Program-made: the position numbers and the translations under genes
Shown here: piece after piece, positions 10,797-19,510 of the stretch
Layout of the letters: every line of letters begins with the position of its first letter
Position numbering within the stretch: position 1 is the first letter of the stretch
From: Methanobacterium_D sp040373355
Lineage (GTDB): Archaea > Methanobacteriota > Methanobacteria > Methanobacteriales > Methanobacteriaceae
Length of the DNA: 64,000 nucleotides
Assembly (NCBI RefSeq): GCF_047495555.1
Contig: NZ_CP166866.1
Span: 1,834,001 to 1,898,000, forward strand
Direction: 5' to 3'
The notes under the pieces: model-generated
The model's input: the letters and a program-made list of their open reading frames with translations, nothing else
The model's database searches: none
What the model was told of the DNA's origin: nothing

Positions 10797-10971
10797 TATT
10801 ATATCTCCTAATAAGACTTTATAATCAAATGATTTTATATTGATATCTCTTTTATTAAAAGTATTAGGTATGAGACTATAAAAAGTTATCAATTAAAAAT
10901 CTTTAAATTTAAATATTTACTAATGAATTACGATTAAACATCAAATAATCTATATAGTTTTTAATCGCATT

Positions 10972-12207
10972 TTATAAATCTTTAATTGTTGGTAATGTAA
11001 AATAAAAAGTAGAACCTTTCCCTAGTTCAGACTCAACCCAAATACGGCCACCATGATGCTCAATTATCTTCTTAACTATGGATAATCCAATACCCGTACC
11101 CCTGTATATATCAATTGTATGTAAACGCTGAAATATTGTAAAAATACGTTCGGAATATTGTGGTTCGATTCCAATACCATTATCCGAAACACTGAAGATG
11201 TATTCTCCTTTATCCTCATCTTTAATAGCCGAAATTTGTATTTTAAGTGCTTCTTCAGATTTCCTAAACTTAATAGCATTTGAAATCAAGTTTTGGAATA
11301 CCCTTTGTAATTGTTCAGCATCACCCATCACAATAGGAAGGTTTTCAACAGTTATTTCAGCATTGGAATCTTTAATAGAAGTATTAAGGAAATTTATCGT
11401 TTGATGCAAAATTTTTTTTGTATCTACTGACTCGAATTCTTTTCCTTTAGTTGCAACACGCGAATATTCAAGTAAACCTTCAATTTGGGCTTTCATACGA
11501 ATAGATGCTTCTACAATGTAATTCATAAATTCATCAGCATCTTCATCTAATTTATTTTTGTAACGACGTTCTAATAATTGTGTAAAACTGGCAATAGTAC
11601 GTAATGGTTCTTGCAAATCGTGGGATGCAACATAAGCAAAACTCTCTAATTCTTCATTAGAACGCTTTAAATTTTCTACCAATGTACTTAATTCATCTTC
11701 AACGTGTTTATAATAGCTTAAATCCGTTATAATCATATAAATAGAATCTAAATCTTCTAAAAATTGAGTAGAAATATCAACGGGCAATACAGTACCATCT
11801 TTTGCTTTCAAAATTGCTTCTTCTTTACAATTTTTTATTGAACATTCTTTAGAGAGAAGTTGATAATTATTAAGTCTATCTTCAGGAATAAAATTAGTTA
11901 TTTTTTTCCCAATCATCATTTCAAGAGGAACTTTTAACATTGAAGCCAGTTTACTATTACAATAGTAAATAGTAAGATCAGAAGTTATTATAGCTACTCC
12001 TTGGTTCATTTGTTCAATTAAAACTCTATATAAATAATCTGTACCCTGAAGTGTAAAAGTTTGAGGACCATCTGAACTATTAACAATTACTGCATCTACT
12101 TCACCATTTTGAATAGCATTAATTGTTTCTTCGGCTTCTAAGAGCCTTAATTTAAGCTCTTCGTTTTCTTCAAGAAGTTCTTCTCTTGTTTTATCCATTT
12201 TAGTCAT
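10972..12207 (-). CDS. PAS-domain histidine kinase of the kai operon
   Basis: A 411-aa soluble kinase: an N-terminal coiled coil (5-35), a linker with EVDAVIVNSSDGPQTFTLQG, a PAS domain (about 62-165), a HisKA dimerisation domain with phospho-acceptor H196 in ASHDLQEP, and a HATPase_c domain with NLISNAIKFRK, DNGIGIE and GTGIGLSIV boxes. No membrane segment or receiver domain is seen. GAGGA is placed well before the ATG at 12207. It is the last gene of the kaiC-kaiB-kaiB operon, 50 bp behind the second kaiB, so it is a candidate output or input kinase, in the position SasA-like kinases occupy in bacterial kai systems. The N-terminal EEL...AEETI-AI-GEVDA-V pattern is one I know from bacterial PAS kinases, suggesting transfer from bacteria. 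Confidence 0.88.
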   Translation of the reverse strand: MTKMDKTREELLEENEELKLRLLEAEETINAIQNGEVDAVIVNSSDGPQTFTLQGTDYLYRVLIEQMNQGVAIITSDLTIYYCNSKLASMLKVPLEMMIGKKITNFIPEDRLNNYQLLSKECSIKNCKEEAILKAKDGTVLPVDISTQFLEDLDSIYMIITDLSYYKHVEDELSTLVENLKRSNEELESFAYVASHDLQEPLRTIASFTQLLERRYKNKLDEDADEFMNYIVEASIRMKAQIEGLLEYSRVATKGKEFESVDTKKILHQTINFLNTSIKDSNAEITVENLPIVMGDAEQLQRVFQNLISNAIKFRKSEEALKIQISAIKDEDKGEYIFSVSDNGIGIEPQYSERIFTIFQRLHTIDIYRGTGIGLSIVKKIIEHHGGRIWVESELGKGSTFYFTLPTIKDL

Positions 12208-12257
12208 TTAAATCCTCTTAAAATTAAAGTTATCATATTTAATTGATATTTTACATC

Positions 12258-12602
12258 CTATTCTTTTCCTTTTTTAAGATGTAATCCTAATAAAATTCTT
12301 TCTTTATCGGACATATCTCCAACAAACTTACGAAGAGGCGGAGGTAATTCTTTAATTAGTGTTGGAGCTGCTACTATTTGCCCTTCCTTTGCAAATATAG
12401 GCTGCTGATAGATATCTATTATTTCAAGTTCATATTGATCTTTTAGATTATCCTCCAATATTGCCCTTAAGTTTTCAATCGCTTTTCTAGATTTAGGGCT
12501 GATTCCAGCTACAAAAAGGCGTAAAATATATTTATTTCCCTGTTTTTCTGAGGTAAGCGCATTTTCAAATTCATCTAATTTATTTTGAACTTTTTTATCC
12601 AT
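12258..12602 (-). CDS. KaiB-like protein, second copy
   Basis: A 114-aa thioredoxin-like KaiB-family protein. After a charged N-terminus the KaiB core begins KYILRLFVAGISPKSRKAIENL (residues 24-45) and continues with LEIIDIYQQP, VAAPTLIKELPPPLRKFVG and a final KERILLGLHL strand. KaiB proteins switch fold and bind KaiC. This copy has a longer N-terminus than its neighbour and a basic tail. AGGAT precedes the ATG; 17 bp separate it from the first kaiB. Two diverged KaiB copies next to one KaiC suggest different partners, for example KaiC and the downstream kinase; that is inference. Confidence 0.87.
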   Translation of the reverse strand: MDKKVQNKLDEFENALTSEKQGNKYILRLFVAGISPKSRKAIENLRAILEDNLKDQYELEIIDIYQQPIFAKEGQIVAAPTLIKELPPPLRKFVGDMSDKERILLGLHLKKGKE

Positions 12603-12619
12603 AAAATATCATATCCTGC

Positions 12620-12925
12620 TCAAGCATGACGTATATCTAATCCTACAAGTACTTTTTCTTCATCTGCAAGTGTACCTATAATCTTTTTAACTGGTTCTGG
12701 AAGCTTACGAACAAGAGTCGGAAGGGCAAGAATCTGATCTCCTGCTGCAAGTTCTGGATTTTCAAGTAGATCAATTATTTCAATACGATATTTGCCTTCT
12801 AAATGTGTTTCAGCGATTTTTTTGAGATTATTAAATGCTTCTAATGATTTTGGTGTCTGCCCTGCAACATATAATCTTAATTCCCAAAAATCAGGGCATT
12901 CTTCTGTTTCTTCATTTAAACTCAT
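12620..12925 (-). CDS. kaiB: KaiB clock-type protein
   Basis: A 101-aa protein with the canonical KaiB sequence pattern: WELRLYVAGQTPKSLEAFNNL (15-35), YRIEIIDLLENPELA, ALPTLVRKLPEPVKKIIG and a terminal DEEKVLVGLDI strand. The start codon lies 2 bp beyond the kaiC stop codon, with AGGAGAG inside the end of kaiC, so translation of the two is probably coupled. In cyanobacteria KaiB binds the CI ring of KaiC and drives dephosphorylation. No KaiA is present nearby, as expected outside cyanobacteria. Confidence 0.92.
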   Translation of the reverse strand: MSLNEETEECPDFWELRLYVAGQTPKSLEAFNNLKKIAETHLEGKYRIEIIDLLENPELAAGDQILALPTLVRKLPEPVKKIIGTLADEEKVLVGLDIRHA

Positions 12926-12927
12926 TT

Positions 12928-14625
12928 TTAATCTCTCCTGTTTGCTTTACGGGATTGAGCCATTTCTATACGATCTTTTTCCATAACCTCTTCCCTTAAT
13001 TTCATTTGTGTAATAACTCTTTCAAGTTCATCTTCTTTAGCTTTAAATTGAGATTTAATTTCAGCTATTTGTGCTTCCATTATCTCACGTTCACGCTCTA
13101 TTTCTCTTTGTTTTAGCCCAATTTCCTGCTCACGTGCTAATTTTTCTGCTTTCTCTAATGCTATCTGAGATACTCGTGCAGAGCCAGTAAGCATTCCTTC
13201 AGGTCCAAGATAAACATCCTCTAGTCTAATTCCATTATCAGTTAACAAGAATTCTCTTAATTGATTTGAATGTTTCATACCCCGAGATTTTATAATATCT
13301 AAAGTACGATTACGCTCTCCATTAGATTCTCTTGCTTTTAGATCAATCCATGTGTCCATTATAGATGAAACTCCTATATCGACATTAGTTTCACCAAGTA
13401 ATGATAGGCTTGTGGATAATGCAGTTATTTGTTTGTCTTTTAAATAGTCAACTAAACGTGTGAGCATCGCTTTAACTTCATCTCTATTTCCTACTGAAAT
13501 TAAATTAGAAATAGGATCAAATACTACTACATTTGGTTTAAATTCATTAATTAATTTGTATATAGTTACAAGGTGTATTTCTAGGCCATAACGTGTTGGA
13601 CGAGTCGCATGGAATTTTAAAAGCCCTTTATCAACCCATTGGCCCACATTAACGCCAATTGAAGCCATGTTACGGATAATTTGATTTGGAGATTCTTCAA
13701 ATGCAATATAAAGGCATTTTTCTCCTCTTTTACATGTTGCATCTGCAAATTGGGCAGCAAGACTACTTTTACCAGTTCCTGCATTTCCAGTAACAAGAAT
13801 ACTGCTACCTTCATAATATCCGTTTCCACCAAACATCTCATCAAGCTCTTCAATACCACTTGAAACAAACTTATTAGATACCTTATGGTCTAATCCTACA
13901 GAAGTAATTGGAAGTACTGTAATTCCATTTTCATCGATTAAGAATGGATATTCATTTGAACCATGCGATGAACCCCTATATTTAACTATTCTGATATTTC
14001 GGGTTGTAATTTTATTTATAACAGGATTATTTAATAATATAACACAATCTGCAACATATTCTTCTAAACCATACCTTGTAAGTGTCTTGTCTCCACTTTC
14101 ACCAGTAATTATTGCGGTAACTCCTTTATCCTTAAGCCATTGAAATAATCTACGGAGTTCTGCTCGAAGTATTGCTTCAGCACTAAATCCTGAAAAAAGA
14201 GCTTCAACAGTATCTAAAACAACCCTTTTAGCTCCAATAGAATCAATTGCATACCCTAATCTTATAAATAACCCTTCAAGATCGTATTCTCCTGTTTCCT
14301 CAATCTCACTGCGCTCTATATGAACGTAATCAAGTGAAATCTTATTTTCATTTATGAGGTCATTTATATTAGGATTCATAGAAATAAAATTTTTTTTAAG
14401 GTCTTCAGTTTTTTCTTCAAATGAGACAAAAACACCGGGTTCTCCCATTTCCGCCCCATGAATAATAAATTCCATAGCAAAAATAGTTTTACCACACCCA
14501 GCAGCACCACAAACCAATGTTGGCCGTCCTTGGGGCAACCCTCCTTCAGTAATTTCATCCAATCCAGTTATTCCCGTAATGCTTTTCCTTAACATCATTT
14601 CATTTTCATTTGAATTGTATTCCAT
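12928..14625 (-). CDS. kaiC: KaiC, double RecA-domain clock ATPase
   Basis: A 565-aa KaiC with two RecA-like domains. CI: Walker A GAAGCGKT (40-47), catalytic glutamate pair E70/E71 and Walker B RVVLDTVEAL (134-143). CII: Walker A GNAGTGKS (280-287), E310/E311 and Walker B VVVFDPIS (366-373). At the position of the cyanobacterial S431/T432 autophosphorylation pair there is S420/S421 (GVSSIMDTW), so phosphorylation is possible but with Ser-Ser. The C-terminus (about 488-558) is a long charged coiled coil in place of the short cyanobacterial KaiA-binding tail. GGTGAAAT precedes the ATG. It heads the operon with two kaiB genes and a histidine kinase. Confidence 0.95.
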   Translation of the reverse strand: MEYNSNENEMMLRKSITGITGLDEITEGGLPQGRPTLVCGAAGCGKTIFAMEFIIHGAEMGEPGVFVSFEEKTEDLKKNFISMNPNINDLINENKISLDYVHIERSEIEETGEYDLEGLFIRLGYAIDSIGAKRVVLDTVEALFSGFSAEAILRAELRRLFQWLKDKGVTAIITGESGDKTLTRYGLEEYVADCVILLNNPVINKITTRNIRIVKYRGSSHGSNEYPFLIDENGITVLPITSVGLDHKVSNKFVSSGIEELDEMFGGNGYYEGSSILVTGNAGTGKSSLAAQFADATCKRGEKCLYIAFEESPNQIIRNMASIGVNVGQWVDKGLLKFHATRPTRYGLEIHLVTIYKLINEFKPNVVVFDPISNLISVGNRDEVKAMLTRLVDYLKDKQITALSTSLSLLGETNVDIGVSSIMDTWIDLKARESNGERNRTLDIIKSRGMKHSNQLREFLLTDNGIRLEDVYLGPEGMLTGSARVSQIALEKAEKLAREQEIGLKQREIEREREIMEAQIAEIKSQFKAKEDELERVITQMKLREEVMEKDRIEMAQSRKANRRD

Positions 14626-14871
14626 TATTTCACCATATAGAAATGAAAGCGTATTAAATTTAGAAAATAATATACATCTCTATTAATTACTAATATTATC
14701 TAAAATAAATAATTTTCCATATTATTTTTCTATTATTTTCATAATTAGCACGTTTTATTGCATAAAATGGAAAATAAAATTCCTAATATCATAAATTACA
14801 AGAAATAAATGAAAACAGCCAAAAATAATTTAATTGTAATAATAAAAGAAATAATTAGGCAATATAATGAT

Positions 14872-15915
14872 TTATATTACTCCAGTAGCAGTTGCAAGCT
14901 CTTCTGCAGCTTCTTTTGTAAGTCCCCTATCCCCTAAAATAGTGTATCGCTCTTTTCTAATTGTGTGAGCCATCATAAGAGCTTCAATAATATATTCTGG
15001 CCCTATGCCCATCTCAGATGCAGTTACTGGAGCCTTTAATGTTTTTAGAGCATCTCTTATGAATTTCCAATCTCCACCGTGAAGATACATCATCATTATT
15101 GTACCTACTCCACATTGTTCGCCGTGCAAAGCTGGTTTTGGGGCTATAATATCTAAAGCGTGACTGAATTTATGTTCAGACCCGCTTGCTGGCCTGCTTG
15201 TTCCAGCAATACTGATTGCCATTCCACTGCTAATTAAACCTTTAACTACTGCTGCAGAACTTTCAACATGACCTTCCTTAATGGCGTCAGCAGACTCAAG
15301 AGTCATTTTTGCAGTCATAAGCGACAAAGCTGATGCCGAGTCACTAAAATCTTCATTCAATAATCTATTAGCTAATTTCCAATCTAAAACTGCAGTATAA
15401 TTAGATACTATATCTCCACACCCTGCTGCAAGGAGTCTAAATGGCGCTTTACTTATTATTTCTGTATCTGCAATTACTCCAATCGGAGCTTGAGCCTTCA
15501 AAGAAACTGAACCTCCTTCATTTCTTATAGAAGCTCTTGGTGAAGCAATTCCATCGTGAGAAGCTGCAGTTGGAACACTTATAAATTGAATACCTTTTCT
15601 TGTAGATGCGAGTTTTGCAGAATCAATTATCTTTCCACCACCGACACCCAGGACTACTGAAACACCCTCTGCTGCATCCTGAACCTTTTGAACGAAGTCC
15701 TCGGAAGCTCTATCAACAACCAGTGTTTCAACTGAAAAACCTTCATTTTCAAGGCTTTCTATAGCTTTTTCTCCCCCAATTTTGAGAGTATTAGGTCCAC
15801 TTACTACTAAAACCTTACCTTTAAACATCAGATCCTTACATATAGAACCTGTATTTTCAATTATCCCTGCACCTGTGTGTATTTCACGTGGCAGCTGTAC
15901 TTTTCTAAAATCCAT
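14872..15915 (-). CDS. egsA: sn-glycerol-1-phosphate dehydrogenase
   Basis: Reduces dihydroxyacetone phosphate to sn-glycerol 1-phosphate, the stereospecific backbone of archaeal membrane lipids. The 347-aa protein has the family pattern: NAD(P)-binding GVGGGKIIDSAKL, substrate-side PTAASHDGIASPR, and the zinc-binding region with GSEHKFSHALD and LHGEQCGVG. The ATG at 15915 has only a weak purine-rich GGCGAT upstream. It is monocistronic, with an AT-rich region on both sides. Confidence 0.95.
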   Translation of the reverse strand: MDFRKVQLPREIHTGAGIIENTGSICKDLMFKGKVLVVSGPNTLKIGGEKAIESLENEGFSVETLVVDRASEDFVQKVQDAAEGVSVVLGVGGGKIIDSAKLASTRKGIQFISVPTAASHDGIASPRASIRNEGGSVSLKAQAPIGVIADTEIISKAPFRLLAAGCGDIVSNYTAVLDWKLANRLLNEDFSDSASALSLMTAKMTLESADAIKEGHVESSAAVVKGLISSGMAISIAGTSRPASGSEHKFSHALDIIAPKPALHGEQCGVGTIMMMYLHGGDWKFIRDALKTLKAPVTASEMGIGPEYIIEALMMAHTIRKERYTILGDRGLTKEAAEELATATGVI

Positions 15916-16309
15916 ACTATCGCCATTTAATTGTTAATTATAATTTCATACTCAATTAACATATGTACTAAATAAATACCAATTGATTATTTAATGTAAT
16001 ATCATTTTATCTATAGTTCAATTATATTCTTTATTTTAACCTTTCACATATCTTTTTGTGTATAATCTAAATGATTAATTTTTAATGCAATAATTTTTAA
16101 AATAAAGGTAAAATATATAAGGTAATATTGAAAAATAATTGAAAAGTATATATAATAACGATTTTTATAAATATGAAAATATTTTCTGATTTCTATTAGT
16201 ACATTAATTAAAAGTATTTCTTGGCTTTAGATTAAGAAAAATAGTACTAATTAGCATATATCAGTAAAATAAATTATAAAAGTTTAAAATTAACAGGAGT
16301 TGATTAAAA
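15916..16309. other. AT-rich intergenic region between divergent genes
   Basis: About 390 bp between egsA and the small basic-protein gene. No coding or RNA gene is recognised apart from the promoter at 16254. Confidence 0.5.
16254..16263 (+). promoter_or_regulatory. TATA box of the small basic-protein gene
   Basis: GCATATATCA, about 55 bp before the ATG at 16310. A start site some 25 bp downstream would leave a leader of about 25 nt containing AGGAG. Confidence 0.45.
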
Positions 16310-16402
16310 ATGGCAAAAGTAAAAGGAACTAATGTCAGAACAAGAGCAAAAAAACATTACAGAAAGCTTGGAAGTAAAAGGGGAAGAGCTTGTAAGCATT
16401 AA
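16310..16402 (+). CDS. 30-residue highly basic protein, function unknown
   Basis: A very short but convincing gene: TATA-like box, AGGAG 10 nt before the ATG, then 30 codons and a stop that runs straight into a terminator-like hairpin. The product starts MAKVKGTNVRTR and ends GSKRGRACKH; about half the residues are Lys, Arg or His and there are almost no acidic residues. Such a composition fits an rRNA- or tRNA-binding peptide, for instance a small archaeal ribosomal protein, but I do not recognise the family. It stands alone between egsA and proS. Confidence 0.7.
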   Translation: MAKVKGTNVRTRAKKHYRKLGSKRGRACKH

Positions 16403-16430
16403 GTTATAATTATGTTATTATAACTTTATT
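16402..16430 (+). terminator. hairpin terminator after the small basic-protein gene
   Basis: Perfect 9-bp inverted repeat AGTTATAAT / ATTATAACT with a 6-nt loop, followed by a T-rich TTATT. It overlaps the last base of the stop codon. Confidence 0.6.
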
Positions 16431-16440
16431 ACTTAATTTA

Positions 16441-16472
16441 GTTCTTAAATGATGTTCAATACATTTAAGGAC
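16441..16472 (+). terminator. second hairpin downstream of the small basic-protein gene
   Basis: An 11-bp stem with one G-U pair (GTTCTTAAATG / CATTTAAGGAC) and a 10-nt loop, 15 bp beyond the first hairpin. It may be a back-up terminator or 3' stabiliser. Confidence 0.4.
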
Positions 16473-16651
16473 AATATAATTCCCATTTAAAATATATTAT
16501 ATATTAATTTTAATTTCTTTATTTCAAATAATAATCTATTTTTAACCCCAAAATATTTTTATTATATTTACTTAATCTTAAATAATTAGATTACATATTA
16601 TCAGTATTAATAGTTTAAATTTTCAATTTATTAGATTAATCAGGTGAATAA

Positions 16652-18061
16652 ATGACAGATTTCAGTGAATGGTTCCACAATATCTTAGAAGAAGCAGAAA
16701 TAATTGACATCAGATATCCTGTTAAAGGAATGCATGTCTGGCAGCCACAAGGATTTAAAATAAGGAAATACACCCTGGAAATATTAAAGAAAATACTGGA
16801 TGAAACTCACGAAGAAGTTCTTTTCCCCCTATTAATTCCTGAAGATGAGCTTGCCAAGGAAGCAATTCATGTTAAAGGTTTTGAGGAAGAAGTCTACTGG
16901 ATTACACATGGCGGACTTACTGAACTTAATAAAAAACTTGCCCTTAGACCTACAAGTGAAACTGCAATGTATCCTATGTTCGCTCTTTGGGTTAGATCAC
17001 ACAGCGATCTTCCATTCCGATATTATCAGGTTGTAAATACATTTAGATATGAAACCAAACACACAAGACCCCTTATAAGAGTCCGTGAAATCACTACATT
17101 TAAAGAAGCACACACTGTACATACGACCCGTGAAGAATGTGAGGAACAGGTTCAAACTGCAGTTAAAATTTATAAAGAATTCTTTGATACACTTGGAATT
17201 CCTTATTCCATTAGTAAAAGGCCCCAATGGGATAAATTCCCTGGTGCTGAATATACAATGGCATTTGATACCATTCTTCCAGATGGAAAAACGCTTCAAA
17301 TTGGTACTGTGCACAATTTAGGTCAGACATTTGCAAAAACATTTGACATTACCTATGAAACTCCTGATGGAGAACATGAATACGTTTATCAAACATGTTA
17401 TGGAGTATCTGATAGAGTTATAGCTTCACTAATAGGTATCCATGGAGATGAAAAAGGATTGTGTCTACCTCCAGCTGTAGCGCCTTATCAGATAGTTATT
17501 ATACCTATAATTTTCAAGAAAGGTGCAGAGCAGGTTTTAGAGTACTGTAGAGAAACTGCAGAAACTCTTAGAAAAGCAGGTTTTAGAGTTCACTTTGATG
17601 ATAGAGACATAAGAGCCGGTAAAAAATACTACGAATACGAAATGAGAGGAGTGCCTGTCCGAATGGAAATAGGGCCACGAGATATCGAAAATAAAAACGC
17701 TGTAGTATTTAGAAGAGATAAAATGGAAAAGGGAACTATATCTTTAGAATCAGAAAATTTTATTAACGAAATTAATGAGTTATTAAACGATATAAGTCAA
17801 AATATGAAAGATGAAGCATGGGATGCATTTAATAATTATGTGAAATCTGCAGGAACCCTAGAAGAAGCTAAAGCTGAAATAGAAGCACATAAAGGAATAG
17901 TAACATTCCAATGGTGTGGAGATGAAGCTTGTGGAAAAGAACTAGAAGAAAAAGTTAGTGTAGATATATTAGGTATCCAGAGTGAAGATGAAACTTCTGG
18001 CCAGTGTATAAACTGTGGAAAACCTGCATCATGCAACACATTAATTGCTAAAACTTACTAA
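16652..18061 (+). CDS. proS: prolyl-tRNA synthetase (archaeal/eukaryotic type)
   Basis: Charges tRNA-Pro. The 469-aa enzyme is the archaeal type without an editing insertion: class II motif 1 region with KGMHVWQPQGFKIRK, motif 2 FRYETKHTRPLIRVREI, motif 3 region SDRVIASLIGIHGDE, an anticodon-binding domain (about 280-380) and a C-terminal zinc-binding domain with cysteines in FQWCGDEACGKE and GQCINCGKPASC. It ends in Tyr, as is usual for this type. AGGTGA precedes the ATG at 16652. Confidence 0.96.
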   Translation: MTDFSEWFHNILEEAEIIDIRYPVKGMHVWQPQGFKIRKYTLEILKKILDETHEEVLFPLLIPEDELAKEAIHVKGFEEEVYWITHGGLTELNKKLALRPTSETAMYPMFALWVRSHSDLPFRYYQVVNTFRYETKHTRPLIRVREITTFKEAHTVHTTREECEEQVQTAVKIYKEFFDTLGIPYSISKRPQWDKFPGAEYTMAFDTILPDGKTLQIGTVHNLGQTFAKTFDITYETPDGEHEYVYQTCYGVSDRVIASLIGIHGDEKGLCLPPAVAPYQIVIIPIIFKKGAEQVLEYCRETAETLRKAGFRVHFDDRDIRAGKKYYEYEMRGVPVRMEIGPRDIENKNAVVFRRDKMEKGTISLESENFINEINELLNDISQNMKDEAWDAFNNYVKSAGTLEEAKAEIEAHKGIVTFQWCGDEACGKELEEKVSVDILGIQSEDETSGQCINCGKPASCNTLIAKTY

Positions 18062-18083
18062 TTAAAGAAAATAGTGGGATTAA

Positions 18084-18767
18084 ATGAACATAAGAGTTAT
18101 AGGCATTGTTCTTCTCGTAGTATTATTTGCATTAAGTACCGGAATAATGAGTACTTCTATCTCAAGTGGCACTCCATTAAATGAAGCTTACAGCTCAGGA
18201 AATGTCAAAGTTGTACAAAAAAGTGCTGCAGGAACTGTTCCTCACCAGGTTGAAATAACAAACAATGGGGATAATTCAGTTAAAGTGAATGAAGGTAATG
18301 CGCTTGCAAGCACTGTTTCACAGGATCTTGTAATTGCAGAAGATAAACAAATCTCTCCAAATTCAACTGAAACTGTAAAAGCATATTGTATTGAGCCTTC
18401 ACAAAGATCTGTTCCAGGTAGCAAATTATTGCCAACAAATAACACTTATGGTGCTGTAAACAGAATTATAAGTGGTTCAAATGCTGCTGATTCGCAAAGC
18501 GCCTATAATGCTCAACTCAAAATCTGGGTTATCATGTCTGGAGGTAATTTAAATCCATATACTGGTGAACCAGTTGCAGTTGTTGACACCAAACAAATAT
18601 CATGGGGTCAATTCCGTCAAGATATTGCAGACGCTAAAAGTTCAGTGATGAGCACATTTAACGTCGATGAAGGACAAATCTCAAATTTAAATCAAAATGG
18701 TGCAGCAAGCTCTCAAGGATTAATAGAAACCATATTTAACTGGATAAAAAATTCTTTAGGATTATAA
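18084..18767 (+). CDS. secreted or membrane-anchored protein of unknown function
   Basis: A 227-aa protein with an N-terminal hydrophobic signal/anchor (about residues 5-26) and an Asn/Ser/Gly-rich exterior. There is a beta-rich part (VKVVQKSAAGTVPHQVEITNNG...) with KVNEG and NSTETVKAYCIEP, then a helical C-terminal section. I do not recognise a domain. GTGGGA precedes the ATG 22 bp after proS, so it may be co-transcribed with it. Potential N-glycosylation sequons (NST, NNT) are present. Confidence 0.65.
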   Translation: MNIRVIGIVLLVVLFALSTGIMSTSISSGTPLNEAYSSGNVKVVQKSAAGTVPHQVEITNNGDNSVKVNEGNALASTVSQDLVIAEDKQISPNSTETVKAYCIEPSQRSVPGSKLLPTNNTYGAVNRIISGSNAADSQSAYNAQLKIWVIMSGGNLNPYTGEPVAVVDTKQISWGQFRQDIADAKSSVMSTFNVDEGQISNLNQNGAASSQGLIETIFNWIKNSLGL

Positions 18768-18829
18768 TCTAAAGTATTATTAAAAATGAGATATACTATA
18801 AAATTAATGAATTTACCAGGGGCATAAAT

Positions 18830-19510
18830 ATGAAAAAAACTTTTGCAGTGATTCCAGTATCAAGATTTTCTGATGCTAAAACCAGGTTATCTCCTAAATT
18901 ATCTCCTATTGAACGTGAATACCTTTTAAAGGCCATGTTAAAGGATGTAATCACCACTCTAGATGGACTAGTTGAAAAAATAATTATAATAAGTTCTGAC
19001 GATGATGTTCTATATTACACAGAAGAGTTCAATGTTGAAACTCTAAAAGAAGAGGGAAATAACGGTTTAAACGCTGGTTTAACTCAAGCAATAGAATACT
19101 CATCTAAATTCTGTGATAATGTACTTATAGTCCCATCTGATGTTCCTTTAATCAAAAAAGAGCATGTTAAAAGGTTAATAAAAAAAGGAGAAGAATATGA
19201 TATGGTCATTGCTCCTGCAAAAGGTGGCGGTACAAATGCACTTCTCTGCCCAGCACATGATTTTCCAATGAAATTTGGAGATTACAGCTTTTTTGAACAC
19301 ATGAAGGAAGCCAAAATAAAATCTTTAAGTTATACTGTGTTTGATTCTTTTTATTTATCACTAGATGTTAATACAGCTGAAGATCTTGGGGAAATAATGC
19401 TCCACGGGGAAGGAACTGAAGCTAGAGAATATCTAATGAAAGTACAGCTTAAAGTTAAATCCATTCATGGTTCTGAACGGTTAAATGTTAACCGAGAGGT
19501 TTCTGTATGA
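18830..19510 (+). CDS. cofC: 2-phospho-L-lactate guanylyltransferase
   Basis: Activates 2-phospholactate with GTP (or the related phosphoenolpyruvate) for coenzyme F420 synthesis. The 226-aa nucleotidyltransferase has the CofC start AVIPVSRFSDAKTRLSPKLS (about 5-24), the acidic VPSDVPLI metal site and the APAKGGGTNALLC substrate region, then DSFYLSLDVNTAEDLGE. AGGGG precedes the ATG. It overlaps thiD by 4 bp (ATGA), so the two are translationally coupled. Confidence 0.93.
   Translation: MKKTFAVIPVSRFSDAKTRLSPKLSPIEREYLLKAMLKDVITTLDGLVEKIIIISSDDDVLYYTEEFNVETLKEEGNNGLNAGLTQAIEYSSKFCDNVLIVPSDVPLIKKEHVKRLIKKGEEYDMVIAPAKGGGTNALLCPAHDFPMKFGDYSFFEHMKEAKIKSLSYTVFDSFYLSLDVNTAEDLGEIMLHGEGTEAREYLMKVQLKVKSIHGSERLNVNREVSV

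Noticed and set aside
13617..13868. Alternative frames inside kaiC that might encode hydrophobic proteins
   Set aside because: The KaiC frame is intact and catalytic residues are conserved, so these are shadows.
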